From assembly GCF_013377535.1 (NCBI RefSeq), contig NZ_JABCJE010000004.1, positions 1 to 64,000 of the forward strand: DNA of 64,000 nt. Reading direction: 5' to 3'. The notes below the pieces were generated by a model. That model did no database searches. It had not been told where the DNA came from and saw nothing but the letters and a program-made list of their open reading frames with translations. Below, piece after piece: positions 16,432 to 24,465 of this stretch. Made by a program: the position numbers and the translations under genes. Numbering within the stretch: position 1 is the first letter of the stretch; each line of letters starts with the position of its first letter. This DNA comes from Donghicola mangrovi. Its GTDB lineage: Bacteria > Pseudomonadota > Alphaproteobacteria > Rhodobacterales > Rhodobacteraceae.

Positions 16432-17291
16432 CACGCCACCTTGCCGATAATGCGGTCCAGCACTTCGGGCGGGGCGGCATCGCGGTCGGCGGCGGTTTTC
16501 AGCAGGCAGACCAGCGTGGCCTGGAGCGCCACACGATCCTCGGTCAGGTCATTGATCCCAAGGCCCGCCAGCGCCGCCGCCCAGTCCAGCATCTCGGCGA
16601 TACCGGGTTTCTTCTCCAGCTCTTCGCGGCGCAGCGCCTGCACGGTGCCGATGATCTGACGGGCCAAGCGCGGCTCGATCTGCGGACCGCGGGCGCGCAG
16701 GATCGCCAGTTCGGTGTCTCGGTCGGGATAATCCACATAGGAATAAAGGCACCGGCGCCGCAGCGCATCGGACAGGTCCCGCGTGCCGTTCGCAGTCAGG
16801 ATGACCACCGGGCGGGAGTGCGCGGTGATGGTGCCGATCTCGGGGATTGTGATCTGGAAATCGGACAGGATTTCCAGAAGATAAGCCTCGAATTCCTCAT
16901 CGGCACGGTCAATTTCGTCGATCAACAAGACGGGCGGCGTGTCCTGCGAGATCGCCTCGAGCAAGGGGCGCTTCAGCAGATATTTGTCGGAAAACAGCGC
17001 CTCTTCACCCGTGCCTTCGCTGCGGATCGCCAGAAGCTGGCGCTGGTAGTTCCACTCGTAAATCGCGTGGCTGGCATCCAGCCCTTCGTAACATTGCAGG
17101 CGGATCAGACGGGTTTGCAGATGGGCGGCCATGGCTTTGGCGACCTCGGTCTTGCCCACACCGGCGGGTCCCTCCAGCAGCAGGGGGCGGCCCAAAGCCA
17201 GCGCAAGATGCAGCGCCATCGCCAGACTGTCATCGGCCACATAGCCGACCTGCCCCAGCGCCATTTTCATGTCGGTATAGGTTCTGCTCAT
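16431..17291 (-). CDS. coxD: CoxD, MoxR-type AAA+ ATPase
   Basis: A 286-residue AAA+ protein of the MoxR/CoxD group. It has Walker A GPAGVGKT (41-48), Walker B with DEID (125-128) and a sensor stretch ILTANGTRDLSDALRRRC. CoxD is needed to introduce sulfur and copper into the active site of CO dehydrogenase, working with CoxE. I use the ATG at 17291; a longer in-frame start at 17339 would overlap the intercistronic hairpin and adds a Gly/Pro-rich non-family stretch. Confidence 0.92.
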   Translation of the reverse strand: MSRTYTDMKMALGQVGYVADDSLAMALHLALALGRPLLLEGPAGVGKTEVAKAMAAHLQTRLIRLQCYEGLDASHAIYEWNYQRQLLAIRSEGTGEEALFSDKYLLKRPLLEAISQDTPPVLLIDEIDRADEEFEAYLLEILSDFQITIPEIGTITAHSRPVVILTANGTRDLSDALRRRCLYSYVDYPDRDTELAILRARGPQIEPRLARQIIGTVQALRREELEKKPGIAEMLDWAAALAGLGINDLTEDRVALQATLVCLLKTAADRDAAPPEVLDRIIGKVA

Positions 17292-17313
17292 CGCAACTCT
17301 GCCTGAATTAGGG

Positions 17314-17347
17314 GGCCGCCCGCCCATCCCCATGTCCACGGGCGGCC
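17314..17347 (-). other. Intercistronic hairpin between coxL and coxD
   Basis: Two perfectly complementary 9-base arms, GGCCGCCCG and CGGGCGGCC, flank a 16-base loop. The hairpin starts 11 bp after the coxL stop and has no following T-run, so it is not a standard terminator. It is well placed to protect the coxMSL message or to attenuate read-through into the maturation genes. Confidence 0.6.
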
Positions 17348-17357
17348 TGTCAGGGCC

Positions 17358-19778
17358 TTAGCTATGCAGGCCCAGATTTTCGGCGATCCGCCAGATGCGC
17401 CACTGATCGTGGGGCATATGGCTCTGGACCAGACCAAAGGCGCGGAACGCATCGTGCACCGCATTCGAGAACGCCGGAACCGAACCCACGTTCGGGCTTT
17501 CGCCCACACCCTTGGCGCCGATCGGGTGATGCGGGCTGGGGGTGACGGTGTGGTCGGTGGTGTAGTGCGGCGTTTCCCATGCGGTCGGCACGAAGAAGTC
17601 CATCAGGGTCGCGGTCTTGTGGTTGCCCATGTCGTCATAGGCAATCTCCTGACCCATCGCGATGGCATAGCCCTCGGTTGCGCCGCCGTGCACCTGCCCT
17701 TCGATGATCATCGGGTTGATGCGGGTGCCGCAATCGTCCAGCGCATAGAAGGTCCGGACCTTGTGCTCGCCGGTGTCCACGTCGATCTCCATGACGCAGA
17801 TATAGGCGCCAAAGGGATAGGTCATGTTCGGCGGGTCATAGTAGCTGACGGCCTCGAGGCCCGGCTCGACGCCGGGGATCGCCTGGTTATAGGACGCAAA
17901 GGCGATTTCCTTCATCGTCTTGAACCGTTCCGGCGCGCCCTTGACCACAAAGCGGTCGACCTCGAATTCCACGTCGTCGTCGTGAACCTCCAGCAGGTAG
18001 GCCGCGATCATCTGGGCCTTGGCGCGGATTTTACGGGCGGCCATAGCGGTGGCAGCCCCCGCAACCGGCGTCGAGCGTGAGCCATAGGTCCCCAGACCAT
18101 AGGGGGCGGTGTCGGTGTCGCCCTCTTCTAGCGTGATGTCATCGGCGGGGATGCCGATTTCACTGGCGATGATCTGGGCAAAGGTCGTGGCGTGCCCCTG
18201 CCCTTGGCTGATGGTGCCCAGACGGGCGATCGCCGATCCGGTCGGGTGAATGCGGATTTCGCAGCTGTCGAACATCCCCAAGCCAAGGATATCGCAGTTC
18301 TTGACCGGCCCTGCGCCCACGATCTCGGTAAAGTGGGTCAGACCGATACCAAGGAGCTTGCGGGTTTTGCCTGCTTTGAAATCCTCGATCCGCTGGGCCT
18401 GTTCGGCGCGCAGACCGTCATAGTCCACGGCCTTCAGGGCCTTGTCCCACGCGGTGTGGTAATCGCCCGAGTCATATTCCCAGCCCAATGCCGACTGATA
18501 GGGGAACTGGTCCTTGCGGATAAAGTTGATGCGCCGCAGTTCAGCCGCGTCCATCCCCAGCTTGATCGCGAGAACCTCGATCATGCGTTCGATGAAATAG
18601 GCAGCCTCGGTCACGCGGAAGGAACAGCGATACGCCACGCCGCCCGGTGCCTTGTTGGTATAGACGCCGTCCACGGACAGGAACGCGACGGGGATGTCAT
18701 AGGACCCCGTGCAGATGTTCATGAAACCGGCGGGGAACTTGGTCGGGTCCGCGCAGGCGTCAAAGCCGCCGTGATCCGCAGTGGTGTGGCACCACAGGCC
18801 GGTGATCTTGCCCTCTTTGGTGGCGCTGATCTTGCCGTGCATCCAGTAGTCACGGGCAAAGGCGGTGGACATCAGGTTGTCCATCCGGCTTTCGACCCAC
18901 TTCACCGGCTTGCCTGTCACGATCGAGGCCACGATCGCGCAGATATAGCCGGGATAGACGCCGACCTTGTTGCCGAAACCGCCGCCGATATCGGGGCTGA
19001 TGACGCGGATGTTGTGCTCCGCAATCCCCGAGATCAGCGAGGCCACGGTGCGCACCGCGTGCGGCGCCTGAAACGTGCCCCACAGGGTCAGCTTGCCCGT
19101 CACCTTGTCCATCGAGGCCACGGCCCCGCAGGTTTCCAACGGCATCGGGTGCGTGCGGTGGTAATAGACCATTTCGTCCGCGACCACGTCGGCCTCGGCC
19201 AGAACCTTTTCGGTGGCGTCCTTGTCGCCGACTTCCCAAGTGAAGATGTGGTTGTGATGGCGGCGGGGGCCATGGGCACCCTCGGTCTTGCCTGCCAGAT
19301 CTTCGCGCAGGACGGGGGCATCGGGTTCCATCGCCTTGAAGGGATCGGTGACGACTGGCAGTTCCTCGTAGTCAACCTCGACCGCGGCGACGCCATCGGC
19401 GGCCGCATAGCGGTCCTTGGCCACCACAAAGGCCACTTCCTGCCCTTGGAACAGCACTTTGCCGTCCGCCAGAACCATCTGCTTGTCACCGGCCAGCGTG
19501 GGCATCCAGTGCAGGCCAAGCGGCTCCAGATCCTTGGCCGTGATCACCGCCAGCACGCCCGGAATGGCCAGCGCGGCCTCGGCGTTGATCGACGCCACCC
19601 GCGCATGGGCATAGGGGGAACGCACAAAGTCGCCCACCAGCATACCGTCCAGCTTGATGTCGTCCACATAGTTGCCGCGCCCCTGGGTAAAGCGCACATC
19701 CTCGACCCGCTTGCGCGAGCAGCCCATGCCTTTCAGCTTGGCGCTGCGGTCCTCGGGGGATTGAACCTCGTCTTTCAT
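17358..19778 (-). CDS. coxL: Aerobic carbon monoxide dehydrogenase large subunit, form I
   Basis: An 806-residue molybdenum hydroxylase subunit that oxidises CO to CO2 at a Mo-Cu centre. The form I signature AYRCSFR is intact, with the copper-bridging Cys at residue 385 (codon TGT at 18624-18626; Cys388 in Oligotropha). Cofactor motifs GGGFGNK, GQGHATT and IGAKGVGE are present. The ATG at 19778 overlaps the coxS stop (ATGA). The motif separates it from form II/xanthine-dehydrogenase relatives, which carry AYRGAGR. A true CO oxidation function is therefore well supported by sequence. Confidence 0.97.
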   Translation of the reverse strand: MKDEVQSPEDRSAKLKGMGCSRKRVEDVRFTQGRGNYVDDIKLDGMLVGDFVRSPYAHARVASINAEAALAIPGVLAVITAKDLEPLGLHWMPTLAGDKQMVLADGKVLFQGQEVAFVVAKDRYAAADGVAAVEVDYEELPVVTDPFKAMEPDAPVLREDLAGKTEGAHGPRRHHNHIFTWEVGDKDATEKVLAEADVVADEMVYYHRTHPMPLETCGAVASMDKVTGKLTLWGTFQAPHAVRTVASLISGIAEHNIRVISPDIGGGFGNKVGVYPGYICAIVASIVTGKPVKWVESRMDNLMSTAFARDYWMHGKISATKEGKITGLWCHTTADHGGFDACADPTKFPAGFMNICTGSYDIPVAFLSVDGVYTNKAPGGVAYRCSFRVTEAAYFIERMIEVLAIKLGMDAAELRRINFIRKDQFPYQSALGWEYDSGDYHTAWDKALKAVDYDGLRAEQAQRIEDFKAGKTRKLLGIGLTHFTEIVGAGPVKNCDILGLGMFDSCEIRIHPTGSAIARLGTISQGQGHATTFAQIIASEIGIPADDITLEEGDTDTAPYGLGTYGSRSTPVAGAATAMAARKIRAKAQMIAAYLLEVHDDDVEFEVDRFVVKGAPERFKTMKEIAFASYNQAIPGVEPGLEAVSYYDPPNMTYPFGAYICVMEIDVDTGEHKVRTFYALDDCGTRINPMIIEGQVHGGATEGYAIAMGQEIAYDDMGNHKTATLMDFFVPTAWETPHYTTDHTVTPSPHHPIGAKGVGESPNVGSVPAFSNAVHDAFRAFGLVQSHMPHDQWRIWRIAENLGLHS

Positions 19779-20272
19779 TCCGCGGCCTCCTTGACAGCGT
19801 TCAGTTGCGCCGCCGAGGCAAGGATCGCCTTGACGATATTCTGGTAGCCGGTGCAGCGGCACAGGTTCCCCGCCATGCCGAAGCGGACTTCCTCTTCGGT
19901 GGGGTTCGGGTTTTCCTGCAGCAGACGGTGCGCGCGGGTGATCATGCCCGGCGTACAGAACCCGCACTGAAGGCCGTGGTGCTCGCGGAACATCTCTTGA
20001 ATGACCCCGAGCGAGCCATCGGCATTCACCAGACCTTCGACGGTTGTGATGTCCGACCCGTTGGCCTGCGCCACAAAGACGGTGCAGGATTTCACCGACT
20101 TGCCGTTCAGGTCCACGGTGCAGGCGCCGCAATGGCTGGTTTCACAGCCGATATGGGGGCCGGTGATTTTCAGGTTCTCGCGCAGAAAGTGGATCAGCAG
20201 GGTGCGCGGTTCGGCCAGCCCTTCGACCTCTTCGCCGTTGACGGTCAGTTTGACGTGCATCTTGTTGCTCAT
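19775..20272 (-). CDS. coxS: Carbon monoxide dehydrogenase small (iron-sulfur) subunit
   Basis: A 165-residue subunit carrying two [2Fe-2S] clusters that relay electrons from the Mo centre to FAD. The plant-ferredoxin-type ligands are Cys43, Cys48, Cys51 and Cys63. The second cluster uses Cys103, Cys106, Cys138 and Cys140 (CGFCTPGM and CRCTGY). Length is typical. It follows coxM by 11 bp and overlaps coxL by four. Confidence 0.97.
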   Translation of the reverse strand: MSNKMHVKLTVNGEEVEGLAEPRTLLIHFLRENLKITGPHIGCETSHCGACTVDLNGKSVKSCTVFVAQANGSDITTVEGLVNADGSLGVIQEMFREHHGLQCGFCTPGMITRAHRLLQENPNPTEEEVRFGMAGNLCRCTGYQNIVKAILASAAQLNAVKEAAE

Positions 20273-20283
20273 GGTGACGCTCC

Positions 20284-21117
20284 TCAGGACTTGCGCGACA
20301 GGGCGCTGTCGATGGCGCGGCGCAGGATCACGGCCGCAACGTGGCGTTTAAAGGGGATGGGCCCGCGCATATCCTCTTGCGGATCGATCGAGGCCAGCAT
20401 CGCCGCGACACAGCCGTCGATGTCCCCGTTGGCAAGGGCTTCGCTGGCCTCGGCGGAATAAACGGGGGTGTCCGACAGGTTGGTCATGGCCACCGATGCG
20501 GTGCCGTTGCCGATCAGCACAGCGGCGGCGGCGGTGGCATAGTCCCCGATCTTTCGCTTCTGTTTGACATAGGCTTGGCCGGTCCCTGCAGCGGGCACCG
20601 GAATGGTGATGCGGGTCAGAATCTCGTCATCGCTGCGCGAGGTAAAATAGGCCGCCTGATAGAAATCCCGCGCGGGCACATCGCGGGTGCCATCGGGACC
20701 AAACAGGGTAAAGGTCGCATCCAGACACTGCATCAAGCCGGGCATATCGTTCCCCGGATCGCCGTTCGCCACGTTCCCGCCAATGGTGCCCACATAACGC
20801 ACCTGCGGGTCCGCAATCTGCAGCGCCGCCTCGCGGATCACGGGGATCGCTTTGGCCAGCCCTTCGTGGGTGATCAGCTCGTGCTGGGTGACCATCGCCC
20901 CAAGGGTCACCGTGCTGGCCCCCAGTTCGATGCCCTTCAGCTCTCCGATGTCCTGAAGGTCGATCACATGGGCCAGTTCGGCCATGCGCAGCTTCATCAT
21001 GGGGATCAGGCTGTGACCGCCCGCGACCACGCGCGCTTCGTCCCCGTGCTCTAGTAGAATGCCGATCGCCGACGACAGATCGGCGGGCCGATGGTACTCG
21101 AACCCTGCTGGTATCAT
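20284..21117 (-). CDS. coxM: Carbon monoxide dehydrogenase medium (FAD) subunit
   Basis: A 277-residue flavoprotein subunit of the xanthine dehydrogenase FAD-binding family. The two FAD motifs are [13 protein letters not shown] (from residue 32) and TIGGN (111-115). It is the first gene of the structural operon. The ATG at 21117 follows GGGAGGAG; longer readings have no such site. The promoter region upstream contains three phased direct repeats (21220-21270). Confidence 0.96.
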   Translation of the reverse strand: MIPAGFEYHRPADLSSAIGILLEHGDEARVVAGGHSLIPMMKLRMAELAHVIDLQDIGELKGIELGASTVTLGAMVTQHELITHEGLAKAIPVIREAALQIADPQVRYVGTIGGNVANGDPGNDMPGLMQCLDATFTLFGPDGTRDVPARDFYQAAYFTSRSDDEILTRITIPVPAAGTGQAYVKQKRKIGDYATAAAAVLIGNGTASVAMTNLSDTPVYSAEASEALANGDIDGCVAAMLASIDPQEDMRGPIPFKRHVAAVILRRAIDSALSRKS

Positions 21118-21219
21118 GCTTCTCTCCTCCCTTCGGCAAAGATGCCGTTCCTCGAAGTCGGAGGTTAGAATGCGCCGCCAAGCCGCCAATCAGCGCCTAG
21201 CGAATGTCGTTGTTTTCTT

Positions 21220-21270
21220 CATGAAATACGGGGGCGCTGCACGAAATGCGAAAGGCGCGCACGAAATGCG
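21220..21270. promoter_or_regulatory. Three 20-bp-phased direct repeats upstream of coxM
   Basis: The 11-mer CAYGAAATRCG occurs at 21220, 21240 and 21260, exactly 20 bp apart. Copies 2 and 3 are identical (CACGAAATGCG) and copy 1 differs at two positions. A weaker fourth match starts at 21200. They lie 103-153 bp before the coxM start and immediately after the coxC stop. LytTR regulators bind direct repeats spaced about two helical turns, and the adjacent CoxC has a LytTR domain, so this is the likely operator of the cox operon. Confidence 0.7.
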
Positions 21271-21273
21271 CCT

Positions 21274-22395
21274 TCACATCCCCAAGAGTTCGCGAACCTC
21301 TTGCAGGCGCGATCGGGCGACAGGAACCATGGTCAGGGACTCGGTGTCGCGGAACAGGCAAAAGCCGGTGTCCTTTGTCCGCTGGAAGTCCGCCACGAAC
21401 GCCGGATTGACCAGCCAAGATCGGTGAACGCGCAAGAACCCCAAGGGTTCCAGCCGCCGGTCGGCGTCGGAAATGGACCACGAGCAGAAGATCTTGTCGG
21501 GCCCGCGATAGACCACGGTATAGTGTCCCTCGGCGCGGATGGCGGCGATGTCCGCGGACTCCGCATACTGGGTGCGCCCCTCGCGGTCATAGGGCACGCG
21601 GACCGAGGCCACGGGCGCAGCAGTCGGCGCCTCTGGGGCGTCCACCACCAAGGGCATCTCGGGCAGCGCAATCTCTTGCTCTTGCGGCAAGGGGACAAAG
21701 AACGACACCCCGCTCAGCAAAGACACCCCGCTGATCACAAAGGACGACACCGCCACCATCATCGCCAGTGTCGCGTTGCTCAGGGCGGGTCCCGTGGTCA
21801 CGGACACATCATCCAGATAGAAATCCGTCCCCAGCATTGCGATGAAATGCATCGACACGACGGCGACCGCAAAACACAGGGTCCCCAGCAGGATGTTCCC
21901 CCGCGTCCGCGCGCCATACCCCACCCAGATCGCCAGATTGGACAACAAGAGCGAGGCCACCAGCGCCACCACCACGCCCATCGGGCGGAACACCGGTCCG
22001 CAAATCTCCATCCCGGACATGCCGACATAATGCATGGCGGCGATCCCCGCCCCCATGATCACCCCCGCGATGGTCATGGTCACTGGCGTGCGGCGCGGGA
22101 AATGCAGCACCAGCAGCGCCAATCCCACCATCAGGATCGCCACCAGCACCGACACCAGCGTCGTCAGCCCGTCATAGTAAAACGCCACCGGCAGCTGCAG
22201 CCCCAGCATCGCCACAAAGTGCATGGACCAGATGCCGCCCCCCAGCACAAAGGCCGCCACCGCCACCAGAAACTTCCTGCGGCCCACATCCAATCTGGAT
22301 GCCCCCCGCAACAAGGACATGCCGCTGAAGCCTGCAAATAGCGCAATCGCGAACGCCGCCGCGACCATCCATAGATCGTGAGTGAATGCTAGCAA
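21274..22395 (-). CDS. coxC: CoxC-type MHYT-LytTR membrane regulator
   Basis: A 373-residue protein (from TTG at 22395). The N-terminal ~230 residues are a seven-helix MHYT sensor with three repeat motifs MHFVAM, MHYVGM and MHFIAM, which are proposed to bind a metal and sense diatomic gases. The C-terminal ~100 residues form a LytTR DNA-binding domain (IRAEGHYTVVY, FLRVHRSWLVN). This architecture matches CoxC/CoxH of Oligotropha. The TTG is chosen because GAGGA precedes it and the reading then begins at the first helix; an ATG at 22509 would give a 411-residue form. It probably activates coxM through the phased repeats. Confidence 0.86.
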   Translation of the reverse strand: MLAFTHDLWMVAAAFAIALFAGFSGMSLLRGASRLDVGRRKFLVAVAAFVLGGGIWSMHFVAMLGLQLPVAFYYDGLTTLVSVLVAILMVGLALLVLHFPRRTPVTMTIAGVIMGAGIAAMHYVGMSGMEICGPVFRPMGVVVALVASLLLSNLAIWVGYGARTRGNILLGTLCFAVAVVSMHFIAMLGTDFYLDDVSVTTGPALSNATLAMMVAVSSFVISGVSLLSGVSFFVPLPQEQEIALPEMPLVVDAPEAPTAAPVASVRVPYDREGRTQYAESADIAAIRAEGHYTVVYRGPDKIFCSWSISDADRRLEPLGFLRVHRSWLVNPAFVADFQRTKDTGFCLFRDTESLTMVPVARSRLQEVRELLGM

Positions 22396-22520
22396 TCGGT
22401 TTTCCTCGCTCCCCGAAGGGAACACTAGCACAGAACCCAACTCCCGCAACGGGCCCGCAAACCCGCTGACACAAAACGCAAAAATCCGCGAATCCCTCGG
22501 GGGGTTCACGGGCGCTCTAA

Positions 22521-22542
22521 CTTCATCTTGGGAAAAATACCC
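22521..22542. repeat. Interspersed 3'-end element, copy B
   Basis: A 22-bp core identical to copy A at 13772 (CTTCATCTTGGG then AAAAATACCC). It lies between the 3' end of yqeY and the 5' end of coxC. On the minus strand its TATTTTT follows the hairpin at 22559-22583. Confidence 0.75.
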
Positions 22543-22558
22543 TCTCGCCGGAGGCGCT

Positions 22559-22583
22559 GAGGGATTTGCCGCGCAAATCCCTC
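22559..22583 (-). terminator. Hairpin after yqeY
   Basis: GAGGGATTTGC and GCAAATCCCTC form a perfect 11-bp stem with a 3-base loop, 8 bp beyond the yqeY stop. The nearest T-run on the minus strand is the TATTTTT within interspersed element copy B, about 20 bases further on. It is probably a terminator or 3'-end stabiliser. Confidence 0.65.
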
Positions 22584-22591
22584 AAACCGGA

Positions 22592-23053
22592 TCAGGCCGA
22601 CAGACGGGCCTTCACAGCGGGACCAGCCAGACCGAAGTCCATCTGACCCATGTATTTCTCTTTGAGCAGGCCCATGACCTTGCCCATGTCGCGGATCGAG
22701 GTGGCCGCGCTCTCGACAATGGCAGCGTCGATGGCAGCACTGGTTTCTTCCTCGTCCAGCTGACGGGGCAGAAATTCTTCGATGATCGCGATTTCGGCCT
22801 CTTCGGCCTGAGCCAGATCCAGACGCCCGCCTTCTTCGTAGGTCTTGGCGCTTTCCTGACGCTGTTTCACCATCTTGGCCAGAATCGCCTGTACTTCGCC
22901 TTCGGACAGCTCGGTTTCCTCGCCATCGACACGCAGTGCGATTTCACGGTCCTTGATTGCGGCATTGATCAGTCGCAGCGTCGACAGGCGCGCTGCATCT
23001 TTTGCCTTCATGGCTTCCTTGAGGGCGGAGCCAATCCGATTTCGCAATTCCAT
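22592..23053 (-). CDS. yqeY: GatB/YqeY domain protein
   Basis: A 153-residue protein of the YqeY family, related to the tRNA-binding tail of GatB amidotransferase. Family motifs TLRLINAAIKDREIA and MGKVMGLLK are clear. It is thought to take part in tRNA-dependent amidation or glutaminyl-tRNA metabolism, but no defined reaction is established. The ATG at 23053 matches the common family N-terminus (MELRNRI); a start three codons upstream is possible. It is divergent from carA, a frequent pairing in Rhodobacteraceae. Confidence 0.88.
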   Translation of the reverse strand: MELRNRIGSALKEAMKAKDAARLSTLRLINAAIKDREIALRVDGEETELSEGEVQAILAKMVKQRQESAKTYEEGGRLDLAQAEEAEIAIIEEFLPRQLDEEETSAAIDAAIVESAATSIRDMGKVMGLLKEKYMGQMDFGLAGPAVKARLSA

Positions 23054-23227
23054 TAGATACATCCCATCCCAGGGTTCTGCACAAGTGCATGCCTATACTT
23101 GCCGCACCGCGAAATGTCTACACTGTCTGTTAGCGCTGTGCATAGCGCCCAAATTGACGCCATTGTGCTTGACCCTACCTTCCTGCGGGCCTATGTCTCG
23201 CCCGATTTGTCCCCAAGGAGAGAGCCG

Positions 23228-24391
23228 ATGCCCAGCAGCGCACATGCCCCTGCCCGCCCGACCGCCTGTCTGGCCCTTGCAGACGGGACCATTTTCTATG
23301 GCAAAGGCTTCGGCGCGACCGGAGTGACCGAAGCAGAACTGTGCTTCAACACTGCCATGACCGGTTATCAGGAAATCATGACTGACCCCTCCTATGCGGG
23401 CCAGATCGTGACCTTTACCTTCCCCCATATCGGGAACACCGGCGCCACCCCCGAGGACGACGAAACCGGTGATCCGGTTGCCGCGGGTATGGTTGTAAAA
23501 TGGGACCCGACCGAACCCAGCAACTGGCGTTCCGTTGAAACCCTGACCGAGTGGCTGTCCAAGCGTGGTCGCATCGCGATCGGTGGCATCGACACCCGTC
23601 GCCTGACCCGCGCGATCCGCCAGCAAGGCGCGCCCCACGTTGCTCTGGCCCACGATCCCGAAGGCAACTTCGACATTGAAGCTCTGGTCGCCAAAGCTCG
23701 TGCGTTCAAAGGCCTCGTTGGCCTTGATCTGGCCAAAGACGTGACCTGCGCGCAGTCCTACCGCTGGGACGAGATGCGTTGGGCATGGCCCGAAGGCTAC
23801 GCCAAGCAAGAGGCCCCCAAGCACAAGGTTGTCGCGGTCGATTTCGGCGCCAAGCGCAACATCCTGCGCTGCCTTGCCTCCGCTGGCTGTGACGTGACCG
23901 TCCTGCCCGCCACCGCAACCGGCGAAGAAATCCTGGCTCACAACCCCGATGGCGTCTTCCTGTCGAACGGCCCCGGCGATCCGGCAGCAACCGGCGAATA
24001 CGCCGTGCCCGCGATTAAAAAGGTGCTCGAGGCTGACCTGCCCGTCTTTGGTATCTGCCTAGGCCACCAGATGCTGGCTCTGGCCCTTGGTGCCAAGACC
24101 ATCAAGATGAACCACGGCCACCACGGCGCGAACCACCCCGTCAAAGAGGTCAAGACCGGCAAGGTCGAGATCACTTCGATGAACCACGGCTTCACCGTTG
24201 ACACCCAGACCCTGCCCGAGGGCGTGGTCGAAAGCCACGTGTCGCTGTTCGACGGCTCGAACTGCGGTATCGAGATGGTCGGTCGCCCTGTTTTCAGCGT
24301 TCAGCACCACCCCGAAGCCAGCCCCGGCCCGCAGGACAGCTTCTACCTGTTCGAGCGTTTCGCCGAAGCCATGGACGCGCGTAAGGCCTGA
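23228..24391 (+). CDS. carA: Carbamoyl-phosphate synthase small subunit
   Basis: A 387-residue glutaminase subunit that supplies ammonia to CarB for arginine and pyrimidine synthesis. The N-terminal domain has GYQEIMTDPSYAGQIV, and the class I amidotransferase domain has the nucleophile Cys in FGICLGHQ and the His-Glu pair in QHHPEASPGP. AAGGAG precedes the ATG at 23228; longer upstream readings are not supported. Codon use is biased as in ctaD and ilvC, suggesting high expression. carB is not in the window. Confidence 0.97.
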   Translation: MPSSAHAPARPTACLALADGTIFYGKGFGATGVTEAELCFNTAMTGYQEIMTDPSYAGQIVTFTFPHIGNTGATPEDDETGDPVAAGMVVKWDPTEPSNWRSVETLTEWLSKRGRIAIGGIDTRRLTRAIRQQGAPHVALAHDPEGNFDIEALVAKARAFKGLVGLDLAKDVTCAQSYRWDEMRWAWPEGYAKQEAPKHKVVAVDFGAKRNILRCLASAGCDVTVLPATATGEEILAHNPDGVFLSNGPGDPAATGEYAVPAIKKVLEADLPVFGICLGHQMLALALGAKTIKMNHGHHGANHPVKEVKTGKVEITSMNHGFTVDTQTLPEGVVESHVSLFDGSNCGIEMVGRPVFSVQHHPEASPGPQDSFYLFERFAEAMDARKA

Positions 24392-24432
24392 AAATTAAGG
24401 CCCCATTAACGCGAAATTAAGAAAATCAGAGG

Positions 24433-24465
24433 ATGCTCTTCTCACTTGGTGAGGAGAGCATTTTC
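24433..24465 (+). promoter_or_regulatory. Hairpin burying the ribosome-binding site of the glycosyltransferase gene
   Basis: ATGCTCTTCTCAC (24433-24445) pairs over all 13 positions (one G-U) with GTGAGGAGAGCAT (24449-24461) around a 3-base loop. The GAGGAG ribosome-binding site of the next gene lies in the 3' arm, and its ATG starts at 24466. The trailing TTTTC could also make it a weak terminator for carA, whose stop is 41 bp upstream. Confidence 0.7.

Noticed and set aside
17358-19778. Possibility that coxL is a xanthine dehydrogenase or form II homologue
   Set aside because: The active-site loop is AYRCSFR with the copper-binding Cys, not AYRGAGR, and the full coxDEFG maturation set is adjacent.
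18192-19847. 551-codon open frame antisense to coxL
   Set aside because: A shadow of coxL produced by third-position GC. Composition is typical of antisense reading (Gly, His, Arg, Val) with no ribosome-binding site.
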